A stretch of 53,271 bases of DNA from Deltaproteobacteria bacterium (GTDB lineage: Bacteria > Bdellovibrionota_C > UBA2361 > OMII01): the NCBI GenBank assembly GCA_947491545.1, contig CANLJX010000005.1, forward strand, positions 1 to 53,271. The letters run 5' to 3'. The position numbers and the translations under genes were made by a program. Below the pieces are notes generated by a model, which saw only the letters and a list, made by a program, of their open reading frames with translations, was not told where the DNA came from and searched no databases. This document shows, piece after piece, positions 1 through 8,013 of this stretch (position 1 is its first letter; every line of letters starts with the position of its first letter).

Positions 1-14
1 TCATTGAACCCCTC

Positions 15-2105
15 GTGGAGATGTTCATAACCCCAAGCAGCATGCGCTACGTGTGGGAAGAGAGCCTCTTCATCGTCCTATCCGGGTACCTCTTCCTTGT
101 TGGTCGCCATAGCTGGCGCGAGTACAGGAAGACGGGAACGATTATTGGCGACCTCTCCGTCTCTTCCCTCGTCAAGGATAAGCACCGTCGCCCGAAGCGC
201 TCGATGACGAATGAGCTTGGCTCAGGCGATCTGGCTAATACTGAACAGATTGCGAATTGGACAAAATCTACAGGGAAAGCGGGAGATACCTGTCTGTTCG
301 TCAAAGAGCTGCGAGGAGCTGAGGGGATCGCATTCAACCAGGCGAAAGTCATACTACCGCGTGAAGAGCGAAATCGGCACGTTCTGATCGTAGCGAAGAC
401 CGGAGGAGGCAAGACAACCAAATTCATCAAGCCGATTTTGTACAACGACTGCATGGACCCTGACCGGTCCAGCATCGTAATCGACTCAAAGCCTGAGATG
501 TGGCGCACGCTTGCGGCGATGACCCGCAAGTACAACCCTAAGAAAAACATCTTGCTCTTCAATCCGCTCGATAGGGAGCGGTCGCTAAGCTGGAATATCC
601 TGGCAAAAGTCGAGGATGACACAGACGCCAAGCTGATCGCCCAAACTGTCATCTCTGCAACGGATCAACCGCAGGCAAAGTCGGATAGCCCGTTCTTCCG
701 AAATAACGCTTTGGCAGTGCTCAACTCGGTCATGGTTGGTCTCCTCCACGATCCCACCGAGGTTCTGTCGATGCCCCGCATCCACCAGCTCGTTCAGTCG
801 GGCATGAAGGGGCTGTGTGACTGGATCGAGGCGCACCCGGAAGCTATCCGAAATTCACGCGCATTCGTGGAGCTAGCCCGCTCAGGTTCGCAGAACGCTG
901 ACACGATCATGTCTGAGTTGAGTATGCGCCTGAGCGCTTGGGACCTCACGGCCATCCGTGCGACGACCTTCCACAACGAACTCGACATCGAGGAGCTAAT
1001 CGAGAAGCCAACCTTGTTTATCGTGGAGCTTCGTGAGTCCGAGCTTGAAATGCTTCGGCCTATGGCGAACGTTATCGTGGTTGAGCTTCTTCGCTTCCTC
1101 ACCAAGCGCGCTGAGCAGTGCCCGGGGAACTGCCTCCCCCGCCCTGTCGGCTTGGTTATCGACGAGTTCGCGAGCGCTCTCGGGCGCCTGCCGGACATCC
1201 ACGTGAAGCTCAACACTTTGCGTTCACGAAACGTGAGCATTGTTGCAGCCATCCAATCTACGGCCCAGATTAAGGCCAACTACAACGACGACTCAGACTC
1301 GGTACTAGCTGGCTTCAGCACAAAGATCTTCATGCCGCCGCTCGATCTGGCTGACTCAGAGTGGGCCTCAAAAGAGAGCGGCCAGATGACGATCCGCTTC
1401 CAGACTCAGTCCGTGGGCGCAAACCGCAAAATGATCGAAGTGTTCGCCAGCCGAAACGACAGCACCCAGGAGCAGGTCCAGCAGCGCGCGGTGCTAACTC
1501 CAGACGAGATCGGACGTCCTGCGGACAACATCTGTACCTTCTTCATGCCGAGCACGCCTGTTTTCCAGGGGCACCTGATCCCTTTCTACAAGCTGCCAGA
1601 GCTGCTCAAGCCCCTAACCGAATTTGAGAAAGGCGACTACGAGCTAAAGCTTCGCACCACGGCGATCGACTACGACGAGAAGCCTATCGAGCTGCCGGCT
1701 GGCGCTGGTGGTGCTCCCGCTGCCGCAGGTGGGGCTCCTGGCCTGCCTCCTGGAATTACGAACACGAAGGGCTGGACCGATGCACAGGTCGAGCAGAAGC
1801 TGGCAGAGGTCAAGAAGAACCTTGATTGGGACAACACCACTGGCAGCGCGAGGAAGTGGTGGGAGGCCTTCGAGAACGAGAACAAGACCCGCACAGCTCT
1901 TGTGCTGCGGCTCGCTGAAGAGCTTCAGAACCGCACCGCGACGATCACGGAGTTCTTCCTCGCCTACGTCTACAGCAATACCGACAACATTCAGGCAAAC
2001 CTGAGCTACCTCGACTACACTCGCCTCAAGAAAGAAGAAGAGAAGAAGAAGAAGGAAGCTGCGAGCAAAGCTCTCGCTGGCGGCGCAGACGGCTCCGGGA
2101 GCTAA
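15..2105 (+). CDS. traD: Type IV coupling protein, TraD/VirD4 family (5' end possibly outside window)
   Basis: This is the conjugative coupling ATPase that docks the relaxosome to the type IV secretion channel at the inner membrane. It has one hydrophobic segment (about residues 16-30), a Walker A AKTGGGKTT (127-135, Lys133) and a Walker B-like GLVIDEF with Asp383/Glu384, followed by the usual LRSRNVSIV...AIQS segment of TraG/TraD ATPases. After about residue 560 it becomes Gly/Ala/Pro-rich and ends in a Lys/Glu-rich charged tail, as coupling proteins often do. The reading frame stays open upstream of the GTG at 15 to the window edge, and only one membrane segment is present where two are usual, so the true N-terminus is probably outside the window. 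Palindrome half-sites begin 69 bp after the stop. It lies far from, and inverted relative to, the traF/H/G-like operon at 42-48 kb. Confidence 0.88.
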   Translation: MEMFITPSSMRYVWEESLFIVLSGYLFLVGRHSWREYRKTGTIIGDLSVSSLVKDKHRRPKRSMTNELGSGDLANTEQIANWTKSTGKAGDTCLFVKELRGAEGIAFNQAKVILPREERNRHVLIVAKTGGGKTTKFIKPILYNDCMDPDRSSIVIDSKPEMWRTLAAMTRKYNPKKNILLFNPLDRERSLSWNILAKVEDDTDAKLIAQTVISATDQPQAKSDSPFFRNNALAVLNSVMVGLLHDPTEVLSMPRIHQLVQSGMKGLCDWIEAHPEAIRNSRAFVELARSGSQNADTIMSELSMRLSAWDLTAIRATTFHNELDIEELIEKPTLFIVELRESELEMLRPMANVIVVELLRFLTKRAEQCPGNCLPRPVGLVIDEFASALGRLPDIHVKLNTLRSRNVSIVAAIQSTAQIKANYNDDSDSVLAGFSTKIFMPPLDLADSEWASKESGQMTIRFQTQSVGANRKMIEVFASRNDSTQEQVQQRAVLTPDEIGRPADNICTFFMPSTPVFQGHLIPFYKLPELLKPLTEFEKGDYELKLRTTAIDYDEKPIELPAGAGGAPAAAGGAPGLPPGITNTKGWTDAQVEQKLAEVKKNLDWDNTTGSARKWWEAFENENKTRTALVLRLAEELQNRTATITEFFLAYVYSNTDNIQANLSYLDYTRLKKEEEKKKKEAASKALAGGADGSGS

Positions 2106-2173
2106 TTCACTTGTTCGCCCTAAAATCCTCCGGATAGTACTGCTTTTTTCACACGGCCTCGGAGTTGCTCGCC

Positions 2174-2204
2174 CTACTACGAGGTCCCTACTACAAGGCC
2201 CCTA
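2174..2204 (+). repeat. Tandem palindrome half-sites, 14-bp period
   Basis: CTACTACGAGG (2174), CTACTACAAGG (2188) and the outer part of P1 (2202) repeat with an exact 14-bp period, each separated by a C-rich trinucleotide. They look like arrayed half-sites of the palindrome that follows. Confidence 0.8.
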
Positions 2205-2229
2205 CTACAAGGTCTCAGAGACCTTGTAG
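2205..2229 (+). repeat. Palindrome P1 (perfect, centre A)
   Basis: Left arm CTACAAGGTCTC, central A, and a right arm that is its exact reverse complement. It is followed by GAAGCAATTCCAG, a tail that recurs after P3. Confidence 0.95.
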
Positions 2230-2257
2230 GAAGCAATTCCAGAGGGTTATGGGCTCA

Positions 2258-2282
2258 CTACAAGCTGTCAGAGGCCTTGTAG
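2258..2282 (+). repeat. Palindrome P2 (imperfect, centre A)
   Basis: Same 12+1+12 design with substitutions (left arm CTACAAGCTGTC, right arm GAGGCCTTGTAG). Outer CA/TG bases extend the symmetry. Confidence 0.9.
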
Positions 2283-2429
2283 TGGCCTACTGTCAGTCGT
2301 GTTTCCTGAAGCCCTATCAGTACGGACAGTGCTTCTAGTCCTACTAAGGTGATGGTGGGCAAAACAGAGCTCACGCAGCCAGGTGCCGCATGCTCGTAGC
2401 CCCGCGGATCAATTGATCGGAGGGTCGAA

Positions 2430-3167
2430 ATGATGAACAGTCCTGAAAACCAACCTGAGAAACCCAAAGGAAACGCCGGAGATTTGCCTAAAGACGGCGA
2501 ACTACCGCAAGGACGGGAACTCCCCCGCGGAGAGCTCATGACATACCGTCAGATTTTTCAGGGCTCGACCGTCGGAGATGGCCCCTACACGGGGGTCGGT
2601 TTTTGCATGAGACTCAGTCCTGACCTTACCGTTCAACAACACATTGAGGCGTTATTAGGACCTGCAGCTTCGGACCACTACCTTCGTGACTGGTCCGACC
2701 ATCTCTCCCCTTGGCTCGATGGGAGCAAGTTCGACAGGGTATTCGGCTCTCGAGTTGAGACCGTACAAGCCATTCTTTTGCTTGATCAAGACGGCGTGCC
2801 GCTTGGAGTCAATGATGCCCTTCGTTACACGACAAAGTCGGACCCAGAGCTTGCCCGGGTAGCGGGGTTGCGTGTAGCCACCTCCGCAGATATTGCGCTG
2901 GTCTGTGCCGCAGTCGTAGCCTCAGCCAGCAAGCTCTCGCTACACTTGGACGGCTTTAACCCGGCATATAAAGAGCTGCACCAAGGGAACGACAATCGGG
3001 TAACCCCAGACGAAGCAAAACTACTGGAAACCCTTGCTACTACTTTCATCTATGGACCCAGTGGTGCACAGGTCTTCATCAAGGAGCAGCTCTCGGTCTT
3101 TAATTTTCACGACCATACGGTTTACGCGGTGAACAAAGGCAAAGGCGCACTACTGCTACGCCCCTAA
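2430..3167 (+). CDS. Unknown protein between palindrome clusters
   Basis: I do not recognise this 245-residue protein. The first 35 residues are polar and Pro/Lys-rich, and the rest looks globular, with a moderately hydrophobic Ala-rich stretch around residues 145-170. There is no signal peptide and no clear membrane helix. The start is well supported: GGAGGG lies 6 bp upstream of a double ATG. The gene sits between two copies of an extended repeat (P1 plus its tail upstream, P3 plus its tail downstream; a half-site lies 12 bp after the stop), so it is packaged like a cassette. Being next to traD and in the same direction suggests cargo or an accessory gene of the conjugative element; a specific function would be a guess. 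Confidence 0.7.
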   Translation: MMNSPENQPEKPKGNAGDLPKDGELPQGRELPRGELMTYRQIFQGSTVGDGPYTGVGFCMRLSPDLTVQQHIEALLGPAASDHYLRDWSDHLSPWLDGSKFDRVFGSRVETVQAILLLDQDGVPLGVNDALRYTTKSDPELARVAGLRVATSADIALVCAAVVASASKLSLHLDGFNPAYKELHQGNDNRVTPDEAKLLETLATTFIYGPSGAQVFIKEQLSVFNFHDHTVYAVNKGKGALLLRP

Positions 3168-3178
3168 GGGCTCCCGCC

Positions 3179-3195
3179 CTGCTGCAAGGTCCCTA
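3179..3195 (+). repeat. Palindrome half-site preceding P3
   Basis: CTGCTGCAAGGTCC lies exactly 14 bp before the CTACTACAAGG that opens P3, the same period as the half-sites before P1. Confidence 0.75.
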
Positions 3196-3220
3196 CTACA
3201 AGGTCTCAGAGACCTTGTAG
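3196..3220 (+). repeat. Palindrome P3 (perfect, centre A)
   Basis: Identical to P1, and followed by a nearly identical tail (TAAGCAATTCCAGGGG against GAAGCAATTCCAGAGG). P1 and P3 are therefore extended direct repeats around the 245-residue gene. Confidence 0.95.
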
Positions 3221-3260
3221 TAAGCAATTCCAGGGGCTTAGAGCGCCTCTACAAGGTCCG

Positions 3261-3285
3261 CTACAACGTCTCAGAGACCTTGTAG
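3261..3285 (+). repeat. Palindrome P4 (one mismatch, centre A)
   Basis: Left arm CTACAACGTCTC; the right arm is canonical. A further half-site (CTACAAGGTC) lies at 3249-3258. P4 overlaps the last codons and the stop of the minus-strand glutathione peroxidase gene and marks the left edge of the housekeeping block. Confidence 0.92.
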
Positions 3286-3834
3286 TGGCTTTAAGAGGGA
3301 GAGCGCTATGCGGATGGCGCGGTTTAGAGAGGCGCTTTGGGGGGTCACGTAGGCGCGCCAGCGTCCGATTAGGTTACCTTCCCGGTCGACGAGGAACTTC
3401 TCGAAGTTCCACCGGACGGCTCCTCGCAGGTCGCGGGGGCCTCGCTCGGTAAGGAGCTTAAAGAGAGGCTGAGCACCCTCTCCTTTCACGGGTCCCTTTG
3501 CGAAGAGCGGAAACGTTACCCCGTGGTTAATGCGACAGAACTCCTGGATGTCGGAGTCAGACCCGGGCTCCTGCCCTGCGAAATCGTTGCTCGGGAAACC
3601 CAGCACCTCCAGCCCTTCTTGATTGTAGCGCTGGTAGAGCGCCTCTAGACCGTCGTACTGCCGGGTGAATCCACACTTAGAAGCGGTGTTAACTATGAGC
3701 AGGACTTTGCCGCGGTACTGCGCGAGGTCTACTTCACTCCCCCGTCCGGACTTGACCACTAGCGGGTACACCCTGCTCTCAGCGCTACTACCTGCTGCTG
3801 TCACGCCCCCGTACAGAGCCGTAATAATCCCCAT
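3271..3834 (-). CDS. Glutathione peroxidase family thiol peroxidase
   Basis: Reduces hydrogen peroxide or lipid peroxides with glutathione or, more likely here, thioredoxin. The catalytic Cys54 is in NTASKCGFT, Gln88 in FPSNDFAGQEPG, and Trp142/Asn143 in VRWNFEKFLVD. Cys100 (EFCRINHGVTFPLF) sits where the resolving Cys of thioredoxin-dependent members lies. I prefer the ATG at 3834, one base after the stop of the upstream metal-exporter gene, which suggests translational coupling; a start at 3867 would overlap that gene. The first ~18 residues are Ala/Gly-rich and might be a weak export signal. Oddly, the last codons (Pro-Leu-Gln-Gly-Leu, then TGA) are supplied by palindrome P4, so the natural 3' end may have been replaced. 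Confidence 0.9.
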   Translation of the reverse strand: MGIITALYGGVTAAGSSAESRVYPLVVKSGRGSEVDLAQYRGKVLLIVNTASKCGFTRQYDGLEALYQRYNQEGLEVLGFPSNDFAGQEPGSDSDIQEFCRINHGVTFPLFAKGPVKGEGAQPLFKLLTERGPRDLRGAVRWNFEKFLVDREGNLIGRWRAYVTPQSASLNRAIRIALSLLKPLQGL

Positions 3835-3835
3835 C

Positions 3836-4762
3836 CTACACCTCCCGTGAACGGCGTCCGAAGTCATCAGCCGGCTCTACATGCACTAGAACCTTTGACA
3901 CAAACGGCAGCGCGGCGTGGATCGCTTCGCCTACGTTGTGAGCGACTTCATGCCCGTGTCGAATACTTGCATCTGGGTCACACAGCACATCTAGATCAAC
4001 GAAGAAATCGAAGCCAACTTTTCGCACGTTACATTTGTGCGTGCCCAGTACACCAGCGACTCCCTGGGCCACGTCTCGGACCTTCTCCGCAATAGCTGGG
4101 TCTGGAGCTGTGTCAATCAACTCGGCCAGAGCCGGCTTAATAACCACGATTGCATTCGCTACGATAATTCCCGCCGCTATCAGAGCGGCAAAATCATCCG
4201 CACTCTCGTAGCCGGGCCCGCCAATTAGGGCTACCGAGATACCGACAAAAGCTGCAGCGCTGGTGAGGGCATCACTGCGGTGATGCCACGCATCGGCCCG
4301 AACTGCGATGCTACCGGTTTCTGAACCAACTCGAATGACGTAGCGGAAAAGGATCTCTTTAATTGCGACTACACCGAGCAGGACGGCGAGCGTAAAGGTT
4401 TCAGGGGCGTGGTGAGGAGTAATTATTTCCCTGACGCTCTCAACTGAGATGAGGATCGCGGCTCCAGTCAACGTGAGCCCCACCGCCAAAGCCGCGAGAG
4501 GCTCAAACTTGCCATGTCCATACGGGTGATTTTTGTCAGCCGGCTTCCCAGCCATCCGCAAGCCGAGGAGCACCAAGAGAGAGGTCAAAATGTCAGACGC
4601 TGACTCGATTGCATCAGCAACAAGGGCGTATGAGTGCCCGAGCACTCCCGCCACCGCTTTTACCGACGCCAGCACTGCGTTAACGAGCATGCCGATCGCC
4701 GTTGCCCGCATGCCCATCTGCGCAGAAGCTGCCCTTGTCGAACCGACCTGTCCTACATTCAT
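3836..4762 (-). CDS. CDF-family divalent metal cation exporter (FieF/ZitB-like)
   Basis: A proton-coupled exporter of zinc, iron or similar ions across the inner membrane. Family signatures are DAIESASD in the second membrane segment, HPYGHGKFEPLA in the loop, and ADAWHHRSDALTS in the fifth segment, which together give the Asp/His metal sites. A soluble C-terminal domain of about 90 residues follows the last helix. The frame extends to a TTG at 4801, but that start lies inside a GC-rich hairpin, so I chose the ATG at 4762 (308 residues). Metal specificity cannot be read from the sequence. It is followed without a gap by the glutathione peroxidase, a pairing that fits metal and oxidative-stress defence. 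Confidence 0.9.
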   Translation of the reverse strand: MNVGQVGSTRAASAQMGMRATAIGMLVNAVLASVKAVAGVLGHSYALVADAIESASDILTSLLVLLGLRMAGKPADKNHPYGHGKFEPLAALAVGLTLTGAAILISVESVREIITPHHAPETFTLAVLLGVVAIKEILFRYVIRVGSETGSIAVRADAWHHRSDALTSAAAFVGISVALIGGPGYESADDFAALIAAGIIVANAIVVIKPALAELIDTAPDPAIAEKVRDVAQGVAGVLGTHKCNVRKVGFDFFVDLDVLCDPDASIRHGHEVAHNVGEAIHAALPFVSKVLVHVEPADDFGRRSREV

Positions 4763-4791
4763 AAAGCTTTTAGGGATGATACTGAGATCCA

Positions 4792-4809
4792 GGGGCTTCA
4801 AAAAGCCCC
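4792..4809 (-). terminator. GC-rich hairpin after the 1054-residue gene
   Basis: GGGGCTT and AAGCCCC form a 7-bp stem with a 4-base loop (CAAA), 18 bp downstream of the minus-strand gene ending at 4828. There is no strong T-tract, so termination is plausible rather than certain. Confidence 0.45.
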
Positions 4810-4827
4810 GACATTCAGGGCTCGCTG

Positions 4828-7800
4828 CTAATGCAGATCAATCGGTCTTGCTCCGGGTCGACGCCTCTCACTACCAAGACCTATCAACATAGCGAGCATC
4901 TTTTTCTTAATGTGAGTGTCTCTAAAAAACTTCGCTATGTCATCGACGAGGTGTCCGAATCCTGGCATGTGCGCCCAGTGAGAGTTGTACGCCCGTAGCA
5001 GTCGCTCTCGGTGCCGAACGCCTCGGCTCTCCAGATAGCTGCACATTCGCTCCTCGGAGTAGTCAGGGGACGTTTGCCCTTCCTTGTTGAGCTTCATGAT
5101 GTTGTAAATGTCGCGGGCCGACGAGCATACCTCATGACCAAAGAGCCGTGTCGTTAGCTCCTCCAGCATCTGCACAGGGACGCCCTCTTTACGACACATC
5201 TCAACCATGTCACTCCCGAAGTCCCGCTGGAAGGCAAGGCCGACCTGGAACATCATCTCATCAGACCAATTGATATCCTCGGGTATCCGCTTGTTTCTGC
5301 GCGTCGCTGAAGGAGGGGCAAGCACATCCAAAACTCCAGCGCCAAGCTCCTCACTCGACATCGTAGAGACAAGATCGTAGATCTCGCCGGCCACTTCCCG
5401 GGCGGAGTGTCCTTCAAGGTGCAGAAGCGTCTCGTTGATGAGGTCCAGGTCTACCTTCATCTCCTTGATGCAACGTCGGAGCTGCGCGTCTGGATAGAGA
5501 AGGTCGAATACTTCTTCGATTGTCCGCTGATCATCACGATTAGAGCGTAAGATATCCTGGAGCATGTCAATGTTGACTGAATCGAAGCTCTCAAGCAACC
5601 GCGCCACAATCTCGGGGTCAACACCCTCGAAGTGCAAGATGGCGTCTGCGAAGAGTTGCGGGGCAAGCGCCTGCCGTGCCGCACCATACTTCAGGTGCTG
5701 CCTCAATCGAGGGAACTCAAGGTCAAACGCGCGCTCAAGCGACAGCAGCTTGAGCAGAGGAAGCCCACTCCAGTGTTGGCGCAGACTCTCCATATCTGCA
5801 GCCGTGTCCCTCCGCATGGAGCGAAGTGTCTTATGAAATGCATGGGCCTCAGGCACCAGCACAATCGAGAGCGTGTCGATTAGCCCGTCTTCATCCTGGA
5901 GTCCGCTGTAACGCTGAAGAAGGTGCTCACTCACATCTACAAAGTGCAGCTTCTCGAATATCTCTCGCACCATGGATATGTGCGACGGTGGGAGCTCTCG
6001 CAAAACAAGCAACGCGGACGGATCCTCGTATGCTCGCTGCGCAACATCGCTTGCGTCGACACCAGCAAGGAACAGTTCGATGGTACCAAGAGCCTCAAAA
6101 CTTAAACATTCATCAAGAGCCAGCCGCAGCGGAACCTTCGGATCGGTTAGCTCAAAAAATGCCCGCTCTATGCGGTTGAGCTCATCGTACGAACAGTTCC
6201 ACAACAGCTCCCGAATCGGCCGGTCGAGTTCGCCGATATCTGCCTCGCGATCGAGCAGCTGAGCGACCTCGATAGCTGCCTGCTCGTCCGCCTCCGACGG
6301 CTTGAACTCCGGGTCCCAAACACCCGAAGGGGGCTCGCCGCCACGAAATCGCGCTAGTAAGTCTAGATTCAAGGGCCAGCGGCCATGGCCATCTACGAAT
6401 CGGTGGAAGCTCTCCTGCAACTCGCGTGGCGTCAGCTTTAGCTTGAGCACAGAGAGTCGAGCTTCAATCGCCGCTTTAGCTTCCTCGCTGTACAGACATC
6501 GGTACGCCTGCTGTACAGCTAAGCAGCTTCGAGGCGCTAAAAACTCGAATGCGCGAAGCATCTGCGAGAGATCAAAAGCCGACGCAATCGCGTCATGCAG
6601 GATGGTTGCTCGCCGGCGCGGATCAAAGAGTCCCAAAGACGGAAAGAGTGTCGGGTCAATTTCGTAGCCGTACAGCTCATACAGAGCATCATTTGTCTTC
6701 AGAAACCTCTCAAGCGAGAGTGCTTGCAGACGCTCGCCTATCACCTCATAGGAGACTAGCACGCGGTGCCGTACGCTCGTTTTCCCCCGCCACATTCGGC
6801 GCTTCTTGAAGCGGCGAAGAAAGGGACCGATCCCTTGGGTAAAGTCTCGATCAACCGAGTCTCGGGGATCACTCAGAGTGTCTTCGAGCTCCTCGGAAAG
6901 CGTTGCTGGATACAAAATCTTATGAATCTCCTCTGCCTCCGTGTGAGCACTCCACCCTGAAAACAGCGAGCCGAGCTTGTCGAGCTCAATGGCTGAGAAG
7001 TGCTTCCGAAGATGTGCGTCTAATCCAGCCTCGGCTTCATTTGAATCTCCATCCGAACAGTCCACATAGAAACGCCGGATGAGCGTGAGTTCTTCGGCAC
7101 TTCGACCAAGCAGGAGGTACTTGATAGCCTGCAGCTGGTCACGCGTTTTAACCGCATTGAGTCGCTTCGTCTCATAGACTTCGGTCTTACCGATAGTACG
7201 CCTCCCGCCCCCTCCAGAATCCTGAGCGGACGGGTGTATAATAGAAAATAGCTGTCGGGCGACGTCCTTGTAGGGAAGCAGCAAAAACTCCTCTCGAAGC
7301 GCGCGCACCTGCAATTCAGTGCAGTCGAGTAAGATTGCCGCGATACGGGCAGCCTTATCTGCGTGCTCTCCGTGGTAGAGGTCCCAAATAGCTTTGGCCG
7401 TTCCTTCGACATCAAGGCCCTTTACAATCCGGCTGATGCGGTCTGAAGCGTCATGGCCGACTCGCTTGAGAATCTGGTGGTAGATCTCTGGTCTCTCGCC
7501 ACGCTCTCGGATAGGCGTGTAGTAGTGTTCAGTGAAAAAATCGTTCGCTTTGTCGAGAATGTCCTTCATCTCCCTCGCAGTCTTCTCGGCGAGAACAACA
7601 TTGAACGCACTCAGGTACACATCGATGTCAGTTTCTCGAACTTTCTGCGCGAGGTTGTAGATCTGGTGCGCGAGCGCTTCTGCTATCTCCTGCTGCTCTC
7701 GACCGCGAGCCTCGCGAGCAAATCGATCGAGCTGCGGCTGCGGAGCTGGTGCAGTAATCGGCTCAGCTGCCAATTCAGCAAGCTTTGCTTCTCCACCCTC

Positions 7801-7992
7801 AATAGCGAGCGGGCGGTAGTATTGGTCAAAAATTTCTCCCTGGTAGTAGTAGTGGGAGTAATCTACTTGCTCGGGTGCTTCGTCTTGGCTGACCTCTTGC
7901 TGCTGTGCAGCTTCCTGCTCAGGCAAAGCCTGCGCAGCGAGTATCCGCTTCTTAAAGACTATCTTCTTCCCCCCAGCCCCCGACTGTTCCAT
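4828..7992 (-). CDS. Large cytosolic alpha-helical repeat protein, partner of the downstream-numbered MoxR-type ATPase
   Basis: I cannot assign this 1054-residue protein to a family. It has no signal peptide or membrane segment. A short Gln/Glu- and Tyr-rich N-terminus (YSHYYY, residues ~45-65) precedes what looks like helical repeats to the end. Recurrent units of roughly 60-80 residues have the pattern aliphatic-Asp-helix ... Arg-Glu-X-Phe/Tyr ... Asp-X-helix, for example around 205-260, 285-345 and 680-760. The pattern recalls annexin-type four-helix repeats, but this is an impression, not a match. The start has GGAG 9 bp upstream. Its gene begins 21 bp after the duplicated MoxR-like ATPase gene, so the two are almost certainly co-transcribed, and the ATPase may remodel or load this protein. 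Confidence 0.8.
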   Translation of the reverse strand: MEQSGAGGKKIVFKKRILAAQALPEQEAAQQQEVSQDEAPEQVDYSHYYYQGEIFDQYYRPLAIEGGEAKLAELAAEPITAPAPQPQLDRFAREARGREQQEIAEALAHQIYNLAQKVRETDIDVYLSAFNVVLAEKTAREMKDILDKANDFFTEHYYTPIRERGERPEIYHQILKRVGHDASDRISRIVKGLDVEGTAKAIWDLYHGEHADKAARIAAILLDCTELQVRALREEFLLLPYKDVARQLFSIIHPSAQDSGGGGRRTIGKTEVYETKRLNAVKTRDQLQAIKYLLLGRSAEELTLIRRFYVDCSDGDSNEAEAGLDAHLRKHFSAIELDKLGSLFSGWSAHTEAEEIHKILYPATLSEELEDTLSDPRDSVDRDFTQGIGPFLRRFKKRRMWRGKTSVRHRVLVSYEVIGERLQALSLERFLKTNDALYELYGYEIDPTLFPSLGLFDPRRRATILHDAIASAFDLSQMLRAFEFLAPRSCLAVQQAYRCLYSEEAKAAIEARLSVLKLKLTPRELQESFHRFVDGHGRWPLNLDLLARFRGGEPPSGVWDPEFKPSEADEQAAIEVAQLLDREADIGELDRPIRELLWNCSYDELNRIERAFFELTDPKVPLRLALDECLSFEALGTIELFLAGVDASDVAQRAYEDPSALLVLRELPPSHISMVREIFEKLHFVDVSEHLLQRYSGLQDEDGLIDTLSIVLVPEAHAFHKTLRSMRRDTAADMESLRQHWSGLPLLKLLSLERAFDLEFPRLRQHLKYGAARQALAPQLFADAILHFEGVDPEIVARLLESFDSVNIDMLQDILRSNRDDQRTIEEVFDLLYPDAQLRRCIKEMKVDLDLINETLLHLEGHSAREVAGEIYDLVSTMSSEELGAGVLDVLAPPSATRRNKRIPEDINWSDEMMFQVGLAFQRDFGSDMVEMCRKEGVPVQMLEELTTRLFGHEVCSSARDIYNIMKLNKEGQTSPDYSEERMCSYLESRGVRHRERLLRAYNSHWAHMPGFGHLVDDIAKFFRDTHIKKKMLAMLIGLGSERRRPGARPIDLH

Positions 7993-8013
7993 GCAGGCAG
8001 CTCCAGCTGTCCC

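Larger units (their letters stand above)
2106..2429. other. Intergenic region with palindromes P1 and P2 and tandem half-sites
   Basis: These 324 bp between traD and the next gene carry three 14-bp-spaced half-sites, the last of which opens palindrome P1, and then palindrome P2. I see no ORF and no tRNA. The ribosome-binding site of the next gene (GGAGGG) lies at its right end. Confidence 0.8.
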
